A stretch of DNA of 64,000 nucleotides from Tetracentron sinense (taxonomy: Eukaryota > Streptophyta > Magnoliopsida > Trochodendrales > Trochodendraceae), in assembly GCA_015143295.1 (NCBI GenBank), contig CM026568.1, positions 32,062,441 through 32,126,440 of the forward strand, in the 5' to 3' direction. The position numbers and the translations under genes are program-made. Positions 55,963 to 64,000 of the stretch are shown here, piece after piece. How positions within the stretch are numbered: the stretch's first letter is position 1; the number at the start of each line of letters is the position of its first letter. The notes below the pieces were generated by a model. The model searched no databases and had not been told where the DNA came from. It saw only the letters and a program-made list of their open reading frames with translations.

Positions 55963-57212
55963 GGGATCCAATCCCCCTGTGACGAGTTGCAAGAGCTCCA
56001 CTCCACATGCTAACCACTAACCATTGATCTAACCATAGGTAAATGATACTCCCAACAAAAAAAAAACAGGACTAATTCTTATCATTATGAGATTTAAAAT
56101 CATTTATTTTGCTGCATTTGAAGTTTGCGGGAATTGTAATCCAATACATCTAATTCTCAAAAGAAAATGCATATATAATTTCCAATGACAATACTTGCAA
56201 AGGGCCAGATATTAGAAGTCTCCGCAAAAGAACGGGCCCTTAATGAATTAATGAGAAATGTCAGATTTTTCTTGTTTATTTTCCATTTTTTTCAAATAAA
56301 GAACTAGGAGATTTTGATTTCTCTCTTCTACGCAATAAAGAGATTTGATCTTGCCTTTCATGGAGATCTTATCGGTCGGTTTCTATATTTTTCTCCTTTT
56401 AATTTGGTTCTTGATGTGCATCTATGGACCATGGAGATCACCCTGCCAGTGAGTGCCTTCAATTCTTGGTGCTTTGTTCAACCTATGAATTTAGAAGGTC
56501 GGACGTGTAGCCACAAGTTTATTGAGCATCTTGGATAATGTCCAAGCTCGGTCCACGCATCAAATCAGCTTCTAAGCTATCTTAGCAGCTTGGGCTTGGG
56601 CATGGGCTTGGCCCAAGTAAAATTAATGGACCAAAATTCCTAGGCAAATTCTCTTCAATTGAAGGAATCTTGATGGAGCCATTACCTCAAAACCACTCTA
56701 ATCAGATGATCATAATCACCAATAAATGGAGCTTTTGAGCTACAATTTGAGTGACCACTGACCATGCAAAATTAAGCAAAAACAATATAGTCACGACTGT
56801 TGTGAGGGCATGGATCAAAGGTACAAATAGCGGTTGGTAGTAGTCATCAAGTCGTTCTTTCTATTTTTTTATTTTTCTCTAACCTAGTCTTAGGAGCTTT
56901 AACCATCCCAGCAAATAAGTAGAGGATTCATTAAACTGTGGCACGTTACCTGCCATAATGTGATGTGCTTCCAATGCCAATAATAAAGTAATTCATGTCT
57001 CCAAGGAGTTGCAGTCCAGAGTTCCAAAGAAGTCCACAGTAGTATGGTTAGTGACCTAGTTGAATTAGTGTTTCCTGTATTTCGTTTATAAGGGTCCGCA
57101 GAGACTTATAAAATCCACACTTTGCTAGTTTTGATAACAACTTGCATTTTCTTTTGAGAACTAAATGCATCATGCTTTCATTTCTTGGGTTGCAATTCGT
57201 GTGAGACTTCAA
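55963..57212. other. non-coding intergenic DNA
   Basis: No gene recognised; short ORFs at 56314-56538 lack features. Confidence 0.4.
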
Positions 57213-57221
57213 ATTCAACAA

Positions 57222-57620
57222 GGCTCGGGATCCTCTCGAGTTGAACTCGAGAGAATCTCTCCGGTTTGAACCCCTAGAGGTCGCCACGTGTCTCCTTTGA
57301 CACCCCTTAAGCATGAGTAAGGTTCACCCATCCATCCTTGGTTTTTTTAAAAAAATATTAATTCTTACCAAAAAAAAAATTAATTCTTTTTTTAAGATTA
57401 CAAAACTTTTTTTAATATTAAAGAAACTCTAAAAAAAGTTTTTTTAATTTAAAAAATAATAATTAATATATAAAAAAAAAAAAACCAAGGATGGGTGGGT
57501 GAACCCTAGGGGTGGGTGAACCTTACCCATTGTTAAGAAGTGTCAAAGGAGACACGTGGTGACCTCTAGGGGTTCAAACCGGAGAGTTCTCTCGAGTTCA
57601 ACTCGAGAGAATCCTGTGCC
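57222..57620. mobile_element. foldback MITE with palindromic ends, 399 bp
   Basis: A perfect 9-bp duplication ATTCAACAA (57213-57221, 57621-57629) encloses an inverted repeat with ends GGCTCGGGATCC / GGATTCTCTC-type inverse (GGCACAGGATTC). Each end holds a palindrome: 57233-57253 (10-bp arms, centre G) and 57587-57611 (12-bp arms, centre C). The interior core (GAGTAAGGTTCACCC / GGGTGGGTGAACCTTACCC, CACGTGTCTCCTTTGACACC) is shared with 40523-40914. No ORF. Confidence 0.9.
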
Positions 57621-57629
57621 ATTCAACAA

Positions 57630-58630
57630 AATATATGATTTCAAATCTCATAAAAAAAAATAAAAAATGATGAGACTTGAAATCTCACGATGGTAAGAAT
57701 TAATCTGATTGAAAACCTTGATAAAGTAACTCAAATTTCCTAACTACAATGAATGATACAGTCCAAAGTGCCAAGCTTTACAAATCTCAACAGAAGAAAG
57801 GACCTAAAAGGAAAAATGCCTTTCTATTTCCCCCCTCCCCTGTACATGCTTTATCCCCCAATCAAATGGGTGTCAAACTTCTGAGTTCTAGTTACTTTAG
57901 GGGTGGAGAGTCACCAGATTCCATAGTCTCCGGTCGAGCTCAAAATTGGGCTACGAGAATTGGTTTGCTTCAAACGGGCACATGATCCGGACAATGGATT
58001 GTAGAATTGAATGTGATAAACCCCACATTCAATTTTGCTTGGCTTATCCAAACCCAATTTAAGCAATGCAAATTCAGGTCAACCGACCCAACTCATTCAT
58101 CCCTTTAGTTATAGTTATTTCATGGTCATCATTTATATCTTATCCTTATCATTTGGGATCTGCAACACAAAACTTGTTCTTTCATTCCATTCTATTAAAA
58201 ACAATACCTTTGGTTAACAAATATTTTCTTATTGTCTTCATTAATGTCATTTTTGTATCCCTTGATAGAGAATAGAGTAGGATAATAAAGTGTGATAAGA
58301 TACACCATATCTCATCACAAAATAATTTGAATTGATTAGATTAGCTAATATTTGATTGAGAATTCCTTCCATAATAGGAATATTAAATTATCTATTAAAA
58401 ACCCTCTTTGGGTTCTTGTAAATCATCCATGCTATCAATAAAATCATTTTCTAAATCCCTCTTTTAAAACTTTCAACTTACACCAATTCATTTCTTTTTA
58501 TCTGAACCATCCCAACCGACTCTTCTTTATTTTATCACCTATTGAAGCTACTCCCAAATTCTCTCAAAGGGTTTTCGATGCTTGCAAAGTTACTTGTACA
58601 AGGATTCTTTGTGTTCATAACTGGTCAAGA
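57630..58630. other. non-coding; LINE 3' text
   Basis: Around 58125-58215 and 58530-58575 the wording (TTTCATTCCATTCTATTAAAA, TTTTATCACC.ATTG.AGCT) matches the minus-strand LINE remnant at 27545-27780. No gene recognised. Confidence 0.4.
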
Positions 58631-58639
58631 GAGAGCGGC

Positions 58640-59310
58640 AGTTAGACCAAGTGACAAATTATCTCCCACCCGAGGGGATTGAAGAGATCCAATTTATCCC
58701 AATATCAGATGAGGAGGTAGAAGACCCGATGTGTTGGGAGCCAAGCTCCAATGGAGATTTACAAATAAAATGGCCCTCTGGCTAAGAAAAGAGAACCAAA
58801 GTGAGTTGTCCAATCCTAAGGCTAACCTTCTTAAGTGGATCCAACCCAAAGTGAACCATTTCTTGTGAGACTGTAGAAATATGGGTTGCCCACTAGGGAC
58901 CTCCTTCACAAACAGAAAGCCCAGCAATATTATTTGGATCCACCCCAAGGTGAACCATTTCTTTCAGAAAGACTGCAGAAATAGGTTGAACAGCAGTATC
59001 ATTTGTATCCAAACTTTCAGTGAGCTAACACTGATCTTTGCACGACATGGAAGAGAATGGAGAGCGATTTTACGGGTTGTGGCAAACACACATGGTTTTC
59101 AATGGCTCGGCCAGAAGAGATGGCAAAGCAGCCATTGGGGCTGCATTCTTCATCACTAGTGGGGAAGGCCCATCATGGGATGAGGCGCTGCGGTTGGAAG
59201 AACAGACAGCATGATTGCAGAAGGGCTCCAACAAGCAACAGAAAGCAGAGCTCTGGACATCAGTATCGAGGTAGACTCAGAGATAGTAATTCACTGTCTG
59301 TAATGGAAAC
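58640..59310 (+). pseudogene. LINE 3' ORF remnant (zinc/RVT and RNase H parts)
   Basis: Broken plus-strand frames read CWEPSSNGDLQIKWPSG, repeated IQPKVNHF-like segments, and RRDGKAAIGAAFFITSGEGPSWDEALRLEEQ, resembling the zf-RVT and RNase H-like end of plant L1 LINEs. A ~115-bp internal near-duplication (58833 and 58938: TTGGATCCA.CCCAA.GTGAACC) is visible. Non-functional. Confidence 0.55.
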
Positions 59311-59319
59311 TGGGGAAAT

Positions 59320-59733
59320 CTGAGATAACTAGAGTAGTTGTTACTTCTTAGATAGAAGTGGATTTAACAGAATACGAATCCAACATGCTTATAGTTATAG
59401 AGAAGCAAATTGAGCAGCAGATTACCTATTCAGGTTGGGACATTCCTTTGCCATTGAAATGATATAGACAGACAACTTTTGCATTTCCGCATACCATACT
59501 CAGCGTTACCCAGTGCCAGGACCTATAGATTGCATAAAGTGAGACAAAGAATCTTACGAACTAGTTGAAATTCTTGATCTGCTGCCAAACCATTCCAACT
59601 ACTTTATTTGGTTCAGTCTCTCTTAGACTGTTTCATCATCCATTGGACCATTAATCCATCCATCCTGGTCCTACTTCATTTACCAAGTTCCATCTTAAGC
59701 AGATCAACCCACCAGAGCATCCAAGTATATCTA
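59320..59733. other. non-coding intergenic DNA
   Basis: No gene recognised. Confidence 0.4.
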
Positions 59734-59741
59734 GAGGCAAC

Positions 59742-60094
59742 CATAGTTACCATGTGCTGGTAAGGATATAATATGTCAATGATACGTTCTGGAAATATGG
59801 GTATTATATGGTAAAAGTACGAAAAAATTTAAAAATAATTAATAATTATAAACAAATATCATGATATTAACTAACAACAATCATTTGCTACAGAATATCC
59901 GTTTAATAGGGTAAAAGTATGGCAAAAATATGTGTATTGTACGCAATTAATACAAAATTCGCGTATTAAAAGTGTATTATACGGTGATACACGTATAATA
60001 CGTAACATGATAAAAGTATATCGTTTTAAACGACAACCCCCTCTTCCCTCCCCTAAAAGTATTATTCGGGTAATTAAGGGGTTTGGCAACTATG
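59742..60094. mobile_element. hAT MITE of the CATAGTTAC family, 353 bp
   Basis: It begins CATAGTTACCATG and ends GGCAACTATG within a perfect 8-bp duplication GAGGCAAC (59734-59741, 60095-60102). Second copy of the family seen in the HDA6 intron (29507-29825). Non-coding. Confidence 0.85.
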
Positions 60095-60124
60095 GAGGCA
60101 ACAACTCGCTTTCTGATGTGATAC

Positions 60125-60305
60125 TTTTTTTTTCCTATTTTTTTGAGATAAAAATGAGGTGTCCGTAGCTCAAGATTCCGACTAATCCCCACGTGCGCCG
60201 AGGGATACTCCCCCTATGACACAGAAAACACGGGCTCACCCAGACTCGATCTCTCAGGGGTTGAAGGTTCGTCTTCCAACCTCTGGGCTACACCCCCGGG
60301 GAAAT
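60125..60305 (-). mobile_element. tRNA-headed SINE, minus strand
   Basis: The reverse strand reads GTAGCCCAGAGGTTGG (A-box-like), then AGATCGAGTCTGGG (B-box-like), and ends in A-rich sequence (T run 60125-60134). Resembles the unit at 9244-9432 in layout. Confidence 0.65.
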
Positions 60306-62377
60306 GTCTTCAGAATCTGTTCTTAGGTTCAATATCTTTTTTTCATTTTTCATTTTTGTTTTAAAACATCTTCTCCTATCAACAGCTTGACTTCCCGAAC
60401 AGGCTAGGAATCCACCCCGATCACTAGATCATGATATCAGCTCATTCTGATGGACAAATCATGCGTGCAACATATGTCTATAACCTCTAGCAATCACCAT
60501 GTTAAGATAATAAGTAGTTGATGCAGCAGAATAGCAGATAAGAGTCAAAACTTTCAAGAATATTTTACAGGCAATTGACATCCTAACCAATTTTGCAGAA
60601 AAATCTGGGATTTTTTTCAGATTTTTTTAGAAAGGCAACCTAGAATGTTATTACCACAACATTATTTATCAAGAATTGGCAATATCAAATGTACTCAAGA
60701 TGACAATGGATGGTGGAGGCCATTCATCGAATCACTGAAAACAGTCTGCTCTTCAGAGAAACTGGCACATTTCTCTCACCTCTACATTCTCGGATCAGAA
60801 TACCAGCAATGGTTGGTAGAGGAAGTTTCTAATGTGTTATACTGTTATTACTCGCAAAGTCAATAGGCAATGCATCCTGTCCCAAACTCTTAGTAAGGAA
60901 TTTTAAAAAGCTCATATTCTGAGTATTCTTCCAACTTGTAATTCCAGAACCTGAATAACTCCACCATTTGGTCACAACCAAGAAGGTGGTCTACCTTTGC
61001 ATCTTGACGTAAACAATATGAAATGACAAAATCCTGTACGGTTTTCCAATCCTCAGAATGACTAAAGATTATTTCATTCTGCCTCAAGACGTCTTTCTTC
61101 TGTAGCTACTTCCAGCAAACCATCTCAAATTATTTTTCCCTTATCACCCTCTAGTAGCAATTCCAGTCTTCAACAATCTAAGTACTATATTATTTTAGCT
61201 TCATTTCCTACATAGGTGTCAATAACCAACATCTGCTACCTGCTTCCATGAATCCCTTGAGAACTGACTTGTCAGACTTCCTCCAGATGCCTCTTCTAAT
61301 CTCCCCACACTATCCCACTTGGGCCACCAAAAGGGGGAAAATTTCACTTGCCTGGTCATTTTTCCGCAAATGTATAACTAAGAAGTGCCTATTTCCCTTC
61401 AGTATGCAAAAGAATAGGCATCCACAAGCCCCTCATTACACGACAGGAAAACCTAGCTGTTCGGAAGAGTTACACATTAGAATTATCCTTCATGAATTAG
61501 AGCTCTCGATGATGTTTCCATTTTTGAAACAGGGTCAAGCACAGAGGCAGAGCCCTCGATAAATGATTTACATCATGGAGAACACTCTCCTTCGCATCTT
61601 AGTCCAAAGCTTCAGAAAGCTATTGTAGGAAAAATTCCCCACAGCCTTACTGAACAAATACCTGATAACTTAAGAGATTCTGAAGCAATTAAACATAATG
61701 ATTTAGAATGCATACTCATTTTCAACCATTTGTTGTATACTGTTCTGTCTTCATATATATAATGGAAGATGAACAATCCAACACTGACCTCATTAATTCT
61801 ACAACTATCGAAAGAAAAGAAAAAAGATATATGAGATCATTTAGATGTTCAATTTGCAATTATGAACTAAAAAAAAAAAAAAAGTGAACTAGATTTTGAG
61901 ATAAGGAATGATATTCAGAGCAATGGAGCAACCATACTTCTTAAATGAATCCCAAATAATGTGCGATCCAACTCCATTAATGAATTCTAAAAGTAGTAAT
62001 ATTAGAGAAAACTTTAATCAGTAGAGCAGAGCTCTAATTCTTATACACACAACTCAGATGTGCTACGGAGGACCAATATAATTCAAGAGAACTAGTGGTG
62101 GTTGCAGAGTTCCATATGACTAAACAAAGAATCAATACATAGAAACAGAGAAAGAAAAGGAAAGAACATATCTTTTTCCTTACCTTCCACAGAGGACGAA
62201 AACTCAAGCCGGACTGACATGATACATGTTTGAATAACATACACCTATATAAACATGGTTATTTACAGAGCAAGGGGCATTTGCATTCAACCCCAGAGAG
62301 AATAGAGGGAAGTATACCTGTTTCAATTTGCAACTTTAAATAACATACACATCTGATCTTCCACTTTCAATCACCAA
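60306..62377. other. non-coding; possible 3' UTR/intron of the F-box gene
   Basis: Small ORFs (60645-60866, 61248-61562) show no domain. On the minus strand, GGAAG|GTAAGG at about 62184 is a strong splice donor downstream of the F-box stop, so a spliced 3'UTR is possible. Confidence 0.4.
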
Positions 62378-63805
62378 TCACCCAACAACATCAATATATT
62401 TCCGGGATGCCCATGCCTTTGCAACATCCGAGAGCTTGCTTTCCTCAACCCAAACCTGTCTCAACCTTGGAGAATTCAGAACAAGGAACTCAACAGCTTC
62501 AACCCCAATCCCCCAACACCGACTGATGTCCACACTTTCCAGAAGCTTGCAGCTCTTCAACAAGGAAATTACAGCACCATTGGTGAGCCCTCTACACCCT
62601 CTCAACTTGATATCCACAAGATTACTACAGGAGACAAACATGGAAACAAACTCCTTATCCGCCAACATCTCGTTGTAAGACAAGTCCAATTTCCGTAGCA
62701 ATCTCAGGTTCTGTCCCAAGGTGGTTAGCAACCCTGGTTCTCTTTCAACCACATCACAACTAATAAGGGCCAATTCTTCAAGCTTAGTACTCATGGAAGC
62801 CCCGAGAGTCTTGAGGCCTTCACCTGTAACAAGACAGCAACTTTGAAGCCTAAGGCTGATGAGACCCCTGAAATTCTCTGCAACAGCAGAGAGATGGTTG
62901 TTGTCGAGGTCCAAAGGTAAGCGCAGGTCAAGCCTCCGGAGAGTAGACCTGCACCGGTTTATAAACCGGCGGAGACCCTCCCGGCTTCCACCATCATATA
63001 ACAGGAGAGAATTCAGAGACCCAGACTGTTCAGCCAATTGCAGCAAAACCCCATCTGCAATACTTCTACAAGTCCTTAGTTCCAATTCCCGGAGATCCGG
63101 CAAGCACTTAACAAAGGAAGAAAACGAACCCCCATCTCCGATACCTTCACAGCTCCGCAACTGCAACCTCCTGAGCTTAGTACAGCTCCTCCATAACCAA
63201 CCCAAACCTCGATCACCTGCCCCAATTCCCGACAAGCACAGGCTCTCCAACGGCAACTCTTGCGGCGGCAATTCCACTCCATCGTCCTCGACGGAGTAGA
63301 ATTCTCCGGTTGGATCATCATCGTCCCCGAATTTACCGCCGCAAAAGACGACGGAGAGATCTGTGAGAGAGGGAAAAGAGAGGAGCCAACGGAAAGAGGG
63401 AGGGCTGAAACAAGAGATAGTGAGAGAAGAGATGTGTTTGCAGGAAAAGGAGAGGGAAATGAGAGCAGAGGGCGAGACTGGTCCGGCCGAGAACCGGAGG
63501 TGCCGGAGATTGAGACAAGAGGAAGCGACTGAGAAGAGAAGGCGATCGGAAAACAAGGAAGAGTGGTGGGCATTGGTTTCATCGGAGACGACGGTGAGAG
63601 TGGAGACGCGCGGGTAGCGCGTGAGTAGGGAGGATAGGGAGGGAATTAAGGGATGATGAGGGGGTAATCGGAGGGAAAGGATAGTCTTGGAGGTGCGTTG
63701 GAGGAAGAGCCAGCGCTTGCACACGAGGGACACGGCGGAGGAAGTGGCCGGCGGGAGGCGTTGAAAGATTTCTTGGAGAAGTTCGTCGCAGACCAACTCT
63801 TCCAT
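62378..63805 (-). CDS. F-box / leucine-rich repeat protein
   Basis: An intronless 475-residue protein. F-box proteins recruit substrates to SCF (SKP1-CUL1-F-box) ubiquitin ligases in nucleus or cytosol. Residues about 3-47 form the F-box (LVCDELLQEIFQRLP....AVSLVCKRWLFLQR), which binds SKP1. From about residue 90 onward the protein is a chain of leucine-rich repeats; the C-terminal half shows the cysteine-containing type clearly (LRRLQLRSCEGIGDGG, LRELELRTCRSIADG, LISLRLQSCCLVTGEGL, LVDIKLRGCRGLTNGAV, LESVDISRCWGIG). An acidic insert (GDDDDPTGEF...VEDDGVE) separates the N-terminal repeats from the rest. The ATG at 63805 opens directly on the F-box, as expected. It resembles the plant RNI-like F-box/LRR group; the substrate cannot be inferred. 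ORFs on the opposite strand and other frames here are shadows. Confidence 0.93.
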   Translation of the reverse strand: MEELVCDELLQEIFQRLPPATSSAVSLVCKRWLFLQRTSKTILSLRLPPHHPLIPSLSSLLTRYPRVSTLTVVSDETNAHHSSLFSDRLLFSVASSCLNLRHLRFSAGPVSPSALISLSFSCKHISSLTISCFSPPSFRWLLSFPSLTDLSVVFCGGKFGDDDDPTGEFYSVEDDGVELPPQELPLESLCLSGIGAGDRGLGWLWRSCTKLRRLQLRSCEGIGDGGSFSSFVKCLPDLRELELRTCRSIADGVLLQLAEQSGSLNSLLLYDGGSREGLRRFINRCRSTLRRLDLRLPLDLDNNHLSAVAENFRGLISLRLQSCCLVTGEGLKTLGASMSTKLEELALISCDVVEREPGLLTTLGQNLRLLRKLDLSYNEMLADKEFVSMFVSCSNLVDIKLRGCRGLTNGAVISLLKSCKLLESVDISRCWGIGVEAVEFLVLNSPRLRQVWVEESKLSDVAKAWASRKYIDVVG

Positions 63806-63828
63806 CTATCCTTTCTTTCTTTTCGGCC

Positions 63829-63850
63829 TAATCTCTCTCTCTCTCTCTCT
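63829..63850 (-). promoter_or_regulatory. (GA)n tract in the 5' leader of the F-box gene
   Basis: CT run on the plus strand about 25 bases before the start codon, with a second short one near 63955-63970. GAGA-type leader; function inferred. Confidence 0.4.
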
Positions 63851-64000
63851 TAAATTGTTCTGACTTGAGATTTTTACAGGTTTCGCCAGCACAGTACAAT
63901 CAACAGCTTACTTTTTTGGGGGGTGTGTTTTGTTGTAGGTGTCGCAGAATGGGATCTCTCTCTCTCTTTTGTATCCATCTATTGATGACATATGTGGTTG

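Overview
This window is nuclear DNA of a flowering plant. The evidence is intron-containing plant genes (a class I histone deacetylase, an R2R3-MYB factor, a SIAMESE-related CDK inhibitor, an F-box/LRR protein) set in AT-rich intergenic DNA full of short transposable elements: SINEs with poly(A) tails and long target duplications, hAT and Mutator-like MITEs, Helitrons, decayed LINEs, a solo LTR and a small copia element. I cannot name the species. I see no bacterial operons, CRISPR array or rRNA genes, and no free tRNA gene (only tRNA-like SINE heads).

Layout. 1-1122 (-): a long open acidic exon running off the left edge. 1123-11070: intergenic, with two SINEs, a 637-bp hAT element, a GAGCC-repeat hAT-like element and foldback DNA. 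11072-13906: two head-to-tail Helitron-like elements with a common 3' half. 15721-16167: a Harbinger/Tourist MITE. 16270-17090 (+): SMR6-like CDK inhibitor with a perfect double E2F site in its upstream region. 17870-21300: foldbacks, a GC-rich patch of possible organellar origin, and a nest of MITE, SINE and hAT-like DNA. 22524-32571 (-): HDA6-type histone deacetylase, split by a 6.9-kb intron that holds a LINE remnant and a hAT MITE. 33600-36890 (-): LINE carcass with a solo LTR inside. 37714-40914: cluster of Mutator-type MITEs and a SINE. 41245-42510 (-): R2R3-MYB gene with three exons. 42987-52560: SINEs, a MULE with a transposase remnant, hAT and Mutator MITEs. 53257-55957 (-): copia-type element with two LTRs but only gag and the start of protease (TR-GAG-like). 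57222-60305: foldback, LINE fragment, hAT MITE, SINE. 62378-63805 (-): intronless F-box/LRR gene.

The genes are independent single transcription units. HDA6-type deacetylases act in transposon and rDNA silencing, and this copy sits in transposon-rich DNA and carries transposon insertions in its own introns. The most unusual structure is a set of at least ten foldback elements that share one internal inverted-repeat core but have different outer ends; two of them have near-perfect palindromes at each end and 9-bp target duplications. All exon boundaries and element ends were read by eye from splice signals, phase and target duplications; no database search was possible.
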